Assembly (NCBI GenBank): GCA_023457715.1
Contig: JAEWKR010000079.1
Coordinates: 42,272 to 106,271, forward strand
Source of the DNA: Verrucomicrobiota bacterium
GTDB lineage: Bacteria > Verrucomicrobiota > Verrucomicrobiia > Opitutales > Opitutaceae
Direction of reading: 5' to 3'
Length of the DNA stretch: 64,000 nt
The notes beneath the pieces are model-generated. The model saw only the letters and a list, made by a program, of their open reading frames with translations. It did not search any database and was not told where the DNA came from. Position 1 is the first letter of the stretch. Each line of letters opens with the position of its first letter. Shown piece by piece: positions 42,455 to 51,517 of this stretch. The position numbers and the translations under genes were made by a program.

Positions 42455-44617
42455 ATGACTTCGCGTGTCGTTCGCCTGTGTTCTGCCGGGTTATTGTTGG
42501 TGGCCCAGGGCCTGTTTGCCCAAGCCCCCGCGAATCCGCCCCAGGACACGCCTCCGCCGCTGCCCGTCAACCCGGGGCCGGTGGTCAACCCGTCCTCTCC
42601 TGCGCCCGCTCCCGCCCAGGCCGCGCAGGCGATCGTCACGCCGACGCTGCCGCGCCGCGGCAGCCAGCTCGCACCCGATGACGAACTGGTGTCGCTCAAG
42701 CTGCCCGACGCCGACATCGACACCGTCCTGAGCGCCCTGGAGATCTACACCGGCAAGATCATCCTCCGCCCCTCCCAGCTGCCGACCGCCCAGGGCGGTT
42801 ATAACCTGAAGATCGCAAAGCCGATCCCGAAGTCCCAGGCGATCCTTTACCTGGAGACGATCCTGGCGATGAACCAGATCGCCGTCATCCCGATGGGGAC
42901 CGACGCGCTCAAGGTCGTCCAGCTCACCAACGCCCGTATCGAGGCCCCGGAACTCATTTTCGGTTCCACCCTCGAAATGGCGCCGAGCAGCGCGATCGCC
43001 TCGAAGCTGTTCCAGCTCGATTTCCTCCGGGTGCAGGAGTTCCAGCAGATGCTGCAGACGATCACCAACCCCAATATGGGCGGGGCGATGCCGCTGCTCA
43101 ATGCCAACGCCGTCCTGATCACCGACTCGATCTCCAACCTGCAGCGCATCGAGATGCTCCTCCAGCAGGTCGACAAGCCCAGCGCCGGGGGCATGGCCAC
43201 GAAGTTCTACCAGCTGCGCAATGGCGCCAAGGCCAGCGACCTCGTCGCCAAGCTGCGGAGCATCCTGACGGGTTCGATCCAGCAGCAGATCGGCGCCGGC
43301 ACCACCTACAGCGCCGACGACCGCTCCAACCAGATCATTCTCATCACCGATCCGCGGCAGTTCCGGTTCTTCGACGAACTGATCGACAAGCTCGACGTGC
43401 GCGCCGACCCCAACACCCGCAACGAGGTCATCTACCTGCGCCACGCCAAGGCCGACGAGGTCGCCACCGTCCTCGTCAACATCATCAAGGGCCAGAACCA
43501 GGTCACGCAGCGCTCCAACTCGACCCGCCCCAACCCGGCCCAGCCCAACGCGCCGCTCCCGAACTCGCCCAGCAATCAGCCGCAGCAGAACGTCGTCAGC
43601 GGCAGCGCGGGTGCGCCCGCTCCGGACGGCACCACGACCAGCGAATTCAGCACGCTCGTCACCGTCACCAACGACGAGCGCAGCAACTCCATCATCGTGT
43701 CGGGCACCGTCGACGACATCCGTCTGCTCAAGGAGCTGATCGACAAGCTCGACATCGTCCTCGCCCAGGTCCGCATCGACGTGATCATCGCCGAGGTCAC
43801 CCTCGTCGACAACAACGAGTCCGGCATCGATCAGCTCGGGCTCCAGGTGCAGGGCGACAAGCTCGTCGGGTTCTCGCTCTCCAACTCGTCGAACTCCTTC
43901 AACCTCGCCGGCCCCGACGGCAAGGGGTTCGCCACCATCACGCGTCCCGGCACCACCGGCCCGTGGGACCTCGCCGGCGTGATCAACCTGCAGACCACCA
44001 CCCGCAAGAGCAACGCCACCATCCTCTCGCGGCCGTCCATCACCACGTCGCACGCGAAGGAGGCCAACGTGTTCGTCGGTGAATCCCGCCCCGTGGTCAC
44101 CGGCAGCGTGTTCAGCGGCGTCGGCGGCGGCGCCACCTCCACCACCTCGCAGCTCCAGATCGGTATCAATCTCACGGTGACGCCGCTCATCGGCGTCGAC
44201 GGCTCCGTCCAGCTCGACATCGCCCAGGACGTGGACGAGGTCGGCGACACGACCGTCATCGACGGCAACGAGGTGCCGATCGTGCTGAAGCGCACCACGA
44301 AGTCCTTCGTCAGCGTCCGCTCCGGCGAGATCGTCGTGCTCGGCGGGCTCCAGCGCAGCAGCCAGTCCAAGAGCCGCAATCGCCTCGGCCCCATTCCGAT
44401 CATCGGCGACATCCTGGGCAGCCGTCAGAAGCGCCATCAGAAGACCGAGCTGATCTTCTTCCTCCAGCCGTTCGTCCTGACCAACACGCCCGCGGACAAC
44501 ATCGACGCCATGCGCCGCGTCAACAACCTGCCGCAGCGCGAGGACGTCAGGAAACACCTCGATCCGAACTACCAGCCGCCGAAGCCCTCCGTGCTGGACC
44601 GCATCCTGCCCCGGTAG
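42455..44617 (+). CDS. gspD: Type II secretion system secretin
   Basis: 720 residues from the ATG at 42455, with a signal peptide (VVRLCSAGLLLVAQGLFAQ) and a Pro-rich linker. N domains follow: DIDTVLSALEIYTGKIIL, FLRVQEFQQMLQTITNPNMGG, KFYQLRNGAKASDLVAKLRSIL and VIYLRHAKADEVATVLVNIIKG. A Ser/Asn/Pro-rich insert (about 350-395) precedes the secretin core, with VPIVLKRTTKSFVSVRSGEIVVLGGL and the signature RLGPIPIIGDILGSR. It forms the outer-membrane pore. The next gene, gspE, starts 21 bp downstream. Confidence 0.95.
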   Translation: MTSRVVRLCSAGLLLVAQGLFAQAPANPPQDTPPPLPVNPGPVVNPSSPAPAPAQAAQAIVTPTLPRRGSQLAPDDELVSLKLPDADIDTVLSALEIYTGKIILRPSQLPTAQGGYNLKIAKPIPKSQAILYLETILAMNQIAVIPMGTDALKVVQLTNARIEAPELIFGSTLEMAPSSAIASKLFQLDFLRVQEFQQMLQTITNPNMGGAMPLLNANAVLITDSISNLQRIEMLLQQVDKPSAGGMATKFYQLRNGAKASDLVAKLRSILTGSIQQQIGAGTTYSADDRSNQIILITDPRQFRFFDELIDKLDVRADPNTRNEVIYLRHAKADEVATVLVNIIKGQNQVTQRSNSTRPNPAQPNAPLPNSPSNQPQQNVVSGSAGAPAPDGTTTSEFSTLVTVTNDERSNSIIVSGTVDDIRLLKELIDKLDIVLAQVRIDVIIAEVTLVDNNESGIDQLGLQVQGDKLVGFSLSNSSNSFNLAGPDGKGFATITRPGTTGPWDLAGVINLQTTTRKSNATILSRPSITTSHAKEANVFVGESRPVVTGSVFSGVGGGATSTTSQLQIGINLTVTPLIGVDGSVQLDIAQDVDEVGDTTVIDGNEVPIVLKRTTKSFVSVRSGEIVVLGGLQRSSQSKSRNRLGPIPIIGDILGSRQKRHQKTELIFFLQPFVLTNTPADNIDAMRRVNNLPQREDVRKHLDPNYQPPKPSVLDRILPR

Positions 44618-44638
44618 GCGCCCGACCCCACCCACCGC

Positions 44639-46363
44639 ATGAACGTACTGCCACAGGACGTGCTGCCGGCGGCGCTGGCGTCGACGCTCACCGACGAGCA
44701 GCGCCAGACCCTCGCCGAGGCGCCCCGCGAAAAGAAAATCGAGACGCTGGCGACGCTGGTCGGCCGGACGGAGCCGGAAATGCTCCCCGAGGTGGCGGCC
44801 GCCGCCGGCCTCGACATTGCGACCAACCTCGAAACCGACCCGCACGCGCGCGGGCTGCTCCCGGCGCGGCTGGTGCACGAGTTCCAGATCATCCCGATCC
44901 GCTACGCGTCCCCCGCGGCGGCAGGCGACACCGACGAACCGACGGCGGCCACCCCGCTGCACCTCGCGACCGCCTGGCTGCCGGATGTGGCGATGGAGGA
45001 CTGGGTTCACACCTTCACGCCGCGTCCGCTGGTCTGGCACCTGGCCGTCGCCGAGCGTGTGCACCAGCTGATCATCGAAAACTTCGGCGTCGGCTCGGGT
45101 TCGCTCGAGGACACGGACGAGAGCTACATCGCACCCGAGGCCCAGAAGGAAAACGAGGAGATCGTCGACGAGGACGCCGCGGTCGTGCGGTTCGTCACCG
45201 ACGTGATCTCGCAGGCCATCGAAGACCAGGCGACCGACATCCATTTCGAGCCGCAGGAGGGCCAGCTGCGGATCCGCTATCGCGTCGACGGTCTGCTCGT
45301 CCCCGTGCCGGTGCCGGAGAACCTCCTGCGCTTCCAGGACGCGATCATCTCCCGCCTGAAGATCATGGCGCGGATGAACATCTCGGAGAAACGCCTGCCC
45401 CAGGACGGCCGCATCAACTTCAAGGCCGCCGGCGTCACGCTCGACATCCGCGTGTCGACCGTGCCGACGATCTACGCCGAGTCCATCTCGCTGCGCCTCC
45501 TCAACCAGAAGAAGGAGGCGTACACGATGGATCGGCTCGGGATGAGCCCCGAGGAGCAGGCCCAGATCACGCACGTGCTCGACTACCCGCACGGCATCAT
45601 CCTCGTCACGGGCCCGACCGGTTCCGGCAAGTCCACCTCGCTCAACGCCTTCCTGCGGAAGATCAACTCGACGGACCTGCGCATCATCACCATCGAGGAC
45701 CCGATCGAATACGAGGTCCCGGGCGTGAACCAGATGCAGGTCCGCCCCGAGATCGGGCTGACGTTCGCCGACGCCCTGCGCCACGTGCTGCGCCAGGATC
45801 CCGACGTGATCATGGTCGGTGAGATCCGCGACAAGGACACGGCCGAGATCGCCATCCGCGCCTCGCTCACCGGCCACCTGGTGTTCTCCACGCTCCACAC
45901 CAACGACGCCCCCGGCGCGATCACCCGCCTGGTCGACATGGGCATCGAACCCTTCCTCGTCGCGTCCGCCATCGAACTGGTCATTGCCCAGCGACTCGTC
46001 CGCCGCCTCTGCATGGAGTGTTCGAAGCCGGCGCCCGTGAACCGGGTGAAGCTGCGCGAAAACCTCGCCATCCTCGGGGTGAACGAGAAGGAGGCGGAGC
46101 TGATCGAATCGCTCAAGGCGCCCGTCGGCTGCGACCGCTGCCGCGGCACCGGCTACCGGGGCCGCATCGGCATCTTCGAGATCTTCCGGCTCAACGACGA
46201 GATCCATGAACTCGTCCTCCAGCGCGAGAGCACCCGCAAGCTCGCCGACCAGGCGCGCGCCAACGGCATGCGCACCCTCGGCCAGAGCGGCTGGGAGAAG
46301 ATCAAGGACGGCTACACCACCTTCGACGAAGTCCTCCGCGTCATCACCGTGACGGACAGCTGA
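44639..46363 (+). CDS. gspE: Type II secretion / pilus assembly ATPase
   Basis: 574 residues from the ATG at 44639. The N1E domain is at about 30-150, then the core: DIHFEPQEGQLRIRYRVDG, Walker A GPTGSGKST, Asp box IITIEDPIEYEVPGVNQMQV, Walker B QDPDVIMVGEIRD, His box HLVFSTLHTNDA. The zinc-finger cysteines are in CMECSKP and CDRCRGTGYRGRIGIFE. Adjacency to gspD and gspF makes GspE a better name than PilB. It powers pseudopilus assembly from the cytoplasmic face. Confidence 0.95.
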   Translation: MNVLPQDVLPAALASTLTDEQRQTLAEAPREKKIETLATLVGRTEPEMLPEVAAAAGLDIATNLETDPHARGLLPARLVHEFQIIPIRYASPAAAGDTDEPTAATPLHLATAWLPDVAMEDWVHTFTPRPLVWHLAVAERVHQLIIENFGVGSGSLEDTDESYIAPEAQKENEEIVDEDAAVVRFVTDVISQAIEDQATDIHFEPQEGQLRIRYRVDGLLVPVPVPENLLRFQDAIISRLKIMARMNISEKRLPQDGRINFKAAGVTLDIRVSTVPTIYAESISLRLLNQKKEAYTMDRLGMSPEEQAQITHVLDYPHGIILVTGPTGSGKSTSLNAFLRKINSTDLRIITIEDPIEYEVPGVNQMQVRPEIGLTFADALRHVLRQDPDVIMVGEIRDKDTAEIAIRASLTGHLVFSTLHTNDAPGAITRLVDMGIEPFLVASAIELVIAQRLVRRLCMECSKPAPVNRVKLRENLAILGVNEKEAELIESLKAPVGCDRCRGTGYRGRIGIFEIFRLNDEIHELVLQRESTRKLADQARANGMRTLGQSGWEKIKDGYTTFDEVLRVITVTDS

Positions 46364-46410
46364 GGATGCTTTTGCCCCGGATTACACGGATGGACACAGA
46401 TCAAACTCCG

Positions 46411-46520
46411 ATCGTCTCGCTGGCGCTCCCCGCTACCTCCAGAGCCGGATTGGAAGTAGCGGAGAGCGCCAGTGAGACGATCCGTGGTTTGGACGTAGCG
46501 GTGAGCGCCAGCGAGACGAT
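46411..46520. repeat. REP-like elements, family B (three copies)
   Basis: GTAGCGGxGAGCGCCAGxGAGACGAT occurs twice directly (46456-46481, 46495-46520) and once inverted (46411-46436), so hairpins can form between gspE and gspF. The family recurs at 50107-50220. Confidence 0.85.
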
Positions 46521-46547
46521 CATACGTATGGCTAACTTTCTGAGCTG

Positions 46548-47822
46548 ATGCCGCGCTTTGCTTACACTGCACGCGACCGTTCCGGGGCCTCCGTCGCCGC
46601 GGAGGTTGATGCGCCGTCGCGGCGCGACGCGTTGCGCGTGCTGGCGGCACGTGGGCTGCAGGTTTCGTCGGTGAGCGAAGTGACGGTCGCGGCCAAGGCG
46701 GCGAAGAAGGCCAAGGTCGCGGCGGACAAAGCCGAACCGGCCAGCGCGACCCCGCTGCTGACGTCACGGCGCGGCTCAACGACCCCGCGCCGGGCCGAAT
46801 GCCTGCCGTTCCTGGAAGCGCTCTATGATCTGCTCACGTCCGGCCTGTCGGCCGGCGAAGCCGTGCGTCTCCTCTCCATTCGCGTGAAGGAACCCCGGCT
46901 GCGCGCGTTGTGCGTCGGGCTCTGGGAGCAGATCAGCGAGGGCGCCGCCTTGTGGCGCGCGATGGCGGCGTATCCGCAGGTGTTCGACCCGCAGATCACG
47001 AACCTCATCCAGGCCGGCGAAGCCACGGGGTCGATCAGCGACACCGTGCAACGGCTCATCGCCCACCTCACCGAGCAGCGCGAACTGCGCCGTCAGCTCG
47101 CCTCCGCCCTGGCCTACCCCATCTTCATGGTGTTCGTCGCCTTCGCGGTGATCCTTTTCTTCCTGCTGTTCCTGCTGCCGCGCCTGCAAACCCTGCTCAC
47201 CTCGCTGGGCGGCAAGATGCCGACCTCCACCGCGCTCCTGATCGGCGGCTCCGAATTCGCGCTGAAGTACGGCGTGTTCATCCTCATCGGCCTCGTGTTC
47301 GCCGCGCTGTCGTTCTGGCGCTGGCGCGCGACCGAGCCGGGGCGCGTCAGCACGGATGCGCTCATGCTCCGGCTCCCGCTGCTGGGCCCGTTCGCCGTGG
47401 CGCGCACCGTGCTGTCGTTCAGCCAGACGCTTTCGGTGCTGCTCGAGAACGGGATCACCGCCGCCGAAGCGCTGCGCATGACCGAGAAGCAGATCGACAA
47501 CCGCGTGCATCGCGAAGCGTTCAACGTCGCGACGGCCCGGGTGCTGGAGGGCGAGGCGCTGTCCGTCGCGCTCGCCCGCACCCAATGTTTCCCCGACCTG
47601 GTGCTCGACCGCCTCGCGGTGGGCGAGAACACCGGCAACATCGTGCCGAGCCTGAAACAGGTTGCGGCCGCCTACCAGCGCCTGATCAGCGCGCAGCTGA
47701 CGCTTTTCACCAAGGTGATCTCCAACAGCGTGCTGCTCGGCGTGTTTATCTTCGTCGGCTTCCTCGCCTTCGCGATCGTGAACGCGGTGTTCCAGGTGAG
47801 CGCGAGCTTGAAGACGAGGTAA
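46548..47822 (+). CDS. gspF: Type II secretion inner membrane platform protein
   Basis: 424 residues from the ATG at 46548. It opens FAYTARDRSGASVAAEVDAPSRRDALRVLAARGLQV, then an Ala/Lys linker, then two GspF domains (LPFLEALYDLLTSGLSAGEAVRLLS, and VLSFSQTLSVLLENGITAAEALRM) with three transmembrane helices. GEATGSISDTVQRL and GENTGNIVPSLKQVA are the conserved GExTG elements. The 185-bp gap from gspE, filled with REP copies, is larger than the gspD-gspE gap. Confidence 0.94.
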   Translation: MPRFAYTARDRSGASVAAEVDAPSRRDALRVLAARGLQVSSVSEVTVAAKAAKKAKVAADKAEPASATPLLTSRRGSTTPRRAECLPFLEALYDLLTSGLSAGEAVRLLSIRVKEPRLRALCVGLWEQISEGAALWRAMAAYPQVFDPQITNLIQAGEATGSISDTVQRLIAHLTEQRELRRQLASALAYPIFMVFVAFAVILFFLLFLLPRLQTLLTSLGGKMPTSTALLIGGSEFALKYGVFILIGLVFAALSFWRWRATEPGRVSTDALMLRLPLLGPFAVARTVLSFSQTLSVLLENGITAAEALRMTEKQIDNRVHREAFNVATARVLEGEALSVALARTQCFPDLVLDRLAVGENTGNIVPSLKQVAAAYQRLISAQLTLFTKVISNSVLLGVFIFVGFLAFAIVNAVFQVSASLKTR

Positions 47823-47826
47823 GGGA

Positions 47827-47871
47827 AGGGAGTGAGGGAGTGAGGGAGTGAGGGAATGAGGGAATGAGGGA
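47827..47871. repeat. GGGAGTGA / GGGAATGA octamer array
   Basis: Five octamers follow gspF directly. The array is followed by a small AGGGAA-aca-TTCCCT stem and TTTACCC near 47866-47886, which may act as a weak terminator. Confidence 0.9.
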
Positions 47872-47891
47872 AACATTCCCTTTACCCTCTT

Positions 47892-49901
47892 TCAATTCAC
47901 CTCGTACACCTCGATCAGCGCGACACCACTGCCGCCGTCGCTGGAGCCGACCTGCACGGTGTAATTGCCGGGCGGAAGCGTGACGAGGACGGCCGCGTCC
48001 TTGCTGGCTCCGTCGCCGATCGGGAAGGCAAAGGCGGAGTTGCCGGCCAGCGTGATGTTGGGATCCCCCGCCCAGTCATCGTTCTGCGCCACGACGCTGT
48101 TGTTGCTCATGGCCGTCACCTGGAGCCGCGGGTTCGCCAGCACTCCGCTGACGCCGAACGGCACCAGCGCCGGCCCGATCACGCGGATGAGGAGCGTCTT
48201 CGAGGTGCTGCCACCAATCACGAAACCGGCGATCAGATCGCTGCCGTTGCCGACGCGCGTGCGCGCGGAGACATTCACCAGCCGGGGACTGCCCAGGCCG
48301 TACGAGGCATTGGCATCGTAGATCTCGGCCAGCGCGGTGCCCGTGCCGCCGTTGTTGCTCGTCACCTGCATGGTGTACGTGCCCCCGTCCTGTGAACGGG
48401 CGAGCGCCGCGTCGAGGCTGTTGGCCGGAAGATCAAACGCGAAGACCTGCCTGGACCGCGCCTCGATCTCCGCGGCACCGCCCCAGTTGTTATTGGAGGC
48501 GATCGCCGTCGACCCCGCATACAATGTCGCCAAGGGATCGGAGAGCGCGTTGCCGACGCCGTACTGGGTCAACGTCGGCCCGACGGCGCGCAGGAGCAGC
48601 GGGGTGGATCCGCTCGTCCCGGCCCCACCCAGGGAAAAGCCGACGATAAGCGTCTGGTCGCCGGTGCCGGCGAAGGAACGGATGGAAAGGTTCACCAGCC
48701 GACCCTTGCCGGCGCCGGCGTTGTTGACCGCGACCGCCGCCGGATTGCTGGTCGCGGAACCGTTCGGGTTGACGGCCACGACCGTGTACGTGCCGGCATG
48801 GGCGGCCGTCGCGTTGCGAATGAGGAGCGAGGCATTCGTTTCTCCCGGCAGTTCGTTGCCGTTCAGCCGCCACTGATAACGGTTCGCACCGGTCGCGTTT
48901 GCCGTCAGGATGAGACTATCCCCCGCGGCAATGGTCTGGGCGAGCGGTTGCTGCGTGAAGACCGGGGCCGCATTGGAGATTGTCGCCGAGAAGGTCGTGC
49001 TGATGGAGTTTCCGTTCACGTCGGTGGCCTGCAGCGTGATGACGGCGCTGCCGCTGCCGGTTGGGGTCAGGCTAAGGGTTCCGCCCGTCAGCGAGGCCGC
49101 GACCGCTCCGGGATTCGAACTCTGGACCGACAGCGCCAGCGCGCCTTCGCCCGACGCTCCGGGCACGATGGGGACGGCTTTCACCGAATTAACCATCACC
49201 AGATGCGAAAGCTGGATGTTGCCGCCGCTGTAATCGCGCACCGGCAGCTCGCCGAACGGACTCGACGGGTCGCCGCCGGTCGCGTTCACCCGCTGCAGCG
49301 CCGCCATGGCGTCCACCACATTCATGCCGGTACCCAGCACCCGGCCGAACACCGTGTAACCGCCGCCATTGCCCTGATCGAGGATCGTGGAGTTGTCGCG
49401 CACGTTGAAGTACCACTGGCTGGTCGCACTGTTGATGCTGCTGGTGCGCGCCGCCGCCAGCGTGCCTCGGGCGTTCGGCAGTTGGTACTCCAGCGGCACC
49501 GGCGAAAACGTCGGCACATCCACGATGGTGTTGTTCGAGACACCAAAGCCGCCGCCCTGCACAATCGACACCGCGCCGGAGGCATCAAGCGAGGCGGAGC
49601 GATGCAGGAACGTGTCCCGGTAGCGCCCGGCAGAAACGTAATTCAGAAAATTGGTGACGTGTTGCGGCGCCACATCGGAACGCAGCTCCACATTGAATTT
49701 CCCCAGCGAGGTATCGAACTGGACCACGGGACCGGCCACGCCCGCGAGGCCGAGATAATTCGAAAGCTCCACCGTCACGGCACCACCGCCCGGCGCCAGG
49801 GTCTGCGTGGGGATGACGCGGCCGACGATCGGCAGCGTGGACTGCGCCTGAGCCACCACGACCGCAAGGGCGGCACCGAGTACAAGGGAGAGAAAACGCA
49901 T
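47892..49901 (-). CDS. Secreted cyclophilin-type peptidyl-prolyl isomerase with Ig-like domain and two C-terminal modules
   Basis: 669 residues from the ATG at 49901, with a signal peptide (FLSLVLGAALAVVVAQAQS). About 55-235 is a cyclophilin fold: VVQFDTSLGKFNVELRSDVAPQHVTNFLNYV, FLHRSASL, IVQGGGFG, ATSQWYFNV, GGGYTVFGRVLGTGMNVV. About 335-425 is an Ig-like domain (PVFTQQPLAQTIAAGDSLILTANATG...YQWRLNG...AGTYTVVAVNPNGS). Two copies of a roughly 115-residue module follow (RLVNLSIRSFAGTGDQTLIVGF; RLVNVSARTRVGNGSDLIAGF...VALIEVYEVN). The last module is shared with the protein at 54825. It probably folds or isomerises exported proteins, possibly exported by the nearby type II system (inference). 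Confidence 0.85.
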   Translation of the reverse strand: MRFLSLVLGAALAVVVAQAQSTLPIVGRVIPTQTLAPGGGAVTVELSNYLGLAGVAGPVVQFDTSLGKFNVELRSDVAPQHVTNFLNYVSAGRYRDTFLHRSASLDASGAVSIVQGGGFGVSNNTIVDVPTFSPVPLEYQLPNARGTLAAARTSSINSATSQWYFNVRDNSTILDQGNGGGYTVFGRVLGTGMNVVDAMAALQRVNATGGDPSSPFGELPVRDYSGGNIQLSHLVMVNSVKAVPIVPGASGEGALALSVQSSNPGAVAASLTGGTLSLTPTGSGSAVITLQATDVNGNSISTTFSATISNAAPVFTQQPLAQTIAAGDSLILTANATGANRYQWRLNGNELPGETNASLLIRNATAAHAGTYTVVAVNPNGSATSNPAAVAVNNAGAGKGRLVNLSIRSFAGTGDQTLIVGFSLGGAGTSGSTPLLLRAVGPTLTQYGVGNALSDPLATLYAGSTAIASNNNWGGAAEIEARSRQVFAFDLPANSLDAALARSQDGGTYTMQVTSNNGGTGTALAEIYDANASYGLGSPRLVNVSARTRVGNGSDLIAGFVIGGSTSKTLLIRVIGPALVPFGVSGVLANPRLQVTAMSNNSVVAQNDDWAGDPNITLAGNSAFAFPIGDGASKDAAVLVTLPPGNYTVQVGSSDGGSGVALIEVYEVN

Positions 49902-50106
49902 GCGGGTAGGGATCGGTTGACGCCGCGCCCGGCGAGAAAGTTCCCACCAATAATTTCGCCGCAAGCTCTTGCGTTGCCTTGAGTAACGCACCCGGGTTTT
50001 GCCGCGCTCGGCACTTTCCGGCCCGACCCCGCACGCGGGTCCGGTTATTCCCCACCGGCGCCCTCGGTCGTTCGCCTATCTCGGTCGCTGGACCAGAGCC
50101 GCCGAT

Positions 50107-50220
50107 CGACTCGCTGGCGCTCCTCGCTACGTCCAATCCGCCGGCTTCGGTGTAGCGGGGAGCGCCATGCTAGGTTCGAAACCACCGGCCTCGGTGTAGC
50201 GGGGAGCGCCAGCGAGTCGA
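50107..50220. repeat. REP-like elements, family B (three copies)
   Basis: CGACTCGCTGGCGCTCCTCGCTAC (50107-50130) is inverted relative to GTAGCGGGGAGCGCCA at 50152 and GTAGCGGGGAGCGCCAGCGAGTCG at 50196-50219. They lie in the 350-bp gap between the cyclophilin gene start and the barrel gene end. The rest of that gap shows no gene. Confidence 0.88.
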
Positions 50221-50251
50221 AATCCGCGATCGGCCCGGCGACTCCCGCCGT

Positions 50252-51517
50252 TCAAAACTTCACCGTCCACTGCACCGCGCCCAGGTGCGCCAGCCGGTCC
50301 GGATCCGCTTCACCGCTCTGCACGCTGTACTGCAGCTTCACCTGGGCGTGGGCACTAAAGCGATACGTCGGGGCCAGATCGATCCGCCACGCGTCCCGGC
50401 CCCAGCGCACCCGGCCGGGACCTTCCCACACCCGGCCGAAGAACTGTTGGTTCCACCGGACCGCGGCCGAAAACTCCGGCGTGACCTTATACCTCGCTTC
50501 CACGTAGTACGTGGCCGTGTCCGCGTTGCCGCCGGCCGTGGGCACCTGAAAGCGCGAGACGTACGCCTCCGCCCAGACCTGCAGGTGCTTCCAGGCATAG
50601 CTGATATCGGCCCCGAACACGGTCTGCCGATGCCGACCGCGCCGGTAATCGACCTCCACGTAACCTGGCTCCTCCTCGTGGTCGGTGTGCGGGCGAAGAA
50701 AGGAACCGGAACTCGCGGAGAAGCCATACTCCCAGCGGGGATCATCACTGTAGCGCACCCGGCCGCTGAAGGTCGGATGCTGGAACTGCTGCGCGCGCAG
50801 GCTCCACGCCTCCGGTCGGGATGAAAGCGACGCGTTCTTCACCTCGAACGCGTAACGGACGTGGCCTTGCTCGCCCGCCACGGCCAGGCCCGTGGCGTAG
50901 CTTGGACCCCAGATCACCGGTACGCGCAGCGACTTCTCGATCGCCAGCACGGCCGGCTGCATACCGGGTCGCACGTGTGACCAGAGGAGTAGCTGATGCG
51001 TTGATACCGGCGGCTCATTGTCCCAGATGCCCGTGAGATTGTCGTACGGCATCGGCGCGGTGATGAAGGGATTCGCCCATGCATCGTGGCGCACGGCCCA
51101 GCTCCCCACGACGGTCGCAAACTGCCCGACCTGGAGGTTCAACCGGCGCGCGGCACCGAGCGTCCAGCGCACCGCGTACTCGTCCAGCCGGCCGCGCAGG
51201 TGCCGCTCGCCCGGATCAAACCCCCGGTCCGCCCGGGCCTGCGCAAAGGCATACACCCGGTCGCCGAACTGCGCGTCCAGGTAAACCGTCAACCGCGGAT
51301 TGAACAGCGCGTCGCCGTGCGCATCGATCACGCCCGGCAGCGGCTGCGGCAGCGCATACGCCTCGAGATCCAACAGCCCGCTCAACCGTGCCCGCGTCTC
51401 ACCGGTCCCGGACGTCCAGGTGAGCTTCTGGCCTGCATCATCGAGCCACGACTCCGCCGACGCCACGGGCGCTCCACCCAGGATGGCGCCGAGGAGAAGG
51501 GGTATCCACCGGCTCAT
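50252..51517 (-). CDS. Outer membrane beta-barrel (porin-like) protein
   Basis: 421 residues from the ATG at 51517, overlapping the kinase stop (ATGA). Signal peptide LLLGAILGGAPVASA. The rest alternates amphipathic strands with aromatic girdles (RLTVYLDAQFGDRVYAFAQARAD, LNLQVGQFATVVGSWAVRHD, ATYYVEARYKVTPEFSAAVRWNQQFF) and ends LAHLGAVQWTVKF with a terminal Phe, the BAM recognition form. GQFATVVGSW...P resembles phosphate-selective and related porins. Its place as last gene of the kinase/cupredoxin operon suggests regulated uptake or export of a metal or redox-active solute (inference). Confidence 0.8.
   Translation of the reverse strand: MSRWIPLLLGAILGGAPVASAESWLDDAGQKLTWTSGTGETRARLSGLLDLEAYALPQPLPGVIDAHGDALFNPRLTVYLDAQFGDRVYAFAQARADRGFDPGERHLRGRLDEYAVRWTLGAARRLNLQVGQFATVVGSWAVRHDAWANPFITAPMPYDNLTGIWDNEPPVSTHQLLLWSHVRPGMQPAVLAIEKSLRVPVIWGPSYATGLAVAGEQGHVRYAFEVKNASLSSRPEAWSLRAQQFQHPTFSGRVRYSDDPRWEYGFSASSGSFLRPHTDHEEEPGYVEVDYRRGRHRQTVFGADISYAWKHLQVWAEAYVSRFQVPTAGGNADTATYYVEARYKVTPEFSAAVRWNQQFFGRVWEGPGRVRWGRDAWRIDLAPTYRFSAHAQVKLQYSVQSGEADPDRLAHLGAVQWTVKF

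Noticed and set aside
42491..46207. Very long open frame (over 1200 codons) on the minus strand opposite gspD and gspE
   Set aside because: It mirrors two well-supported genes; its translation is Asp/Val/Arg/Gly-rich with no domain. High GC third positions make long antisense frames common here.
46366..46548. Small 60-codon frame between gspE and gspF, ending in the gspF start
   Set aside because: Its sequence is a translation of the family B REP copies (repeated ASETI); no independent coding signal.
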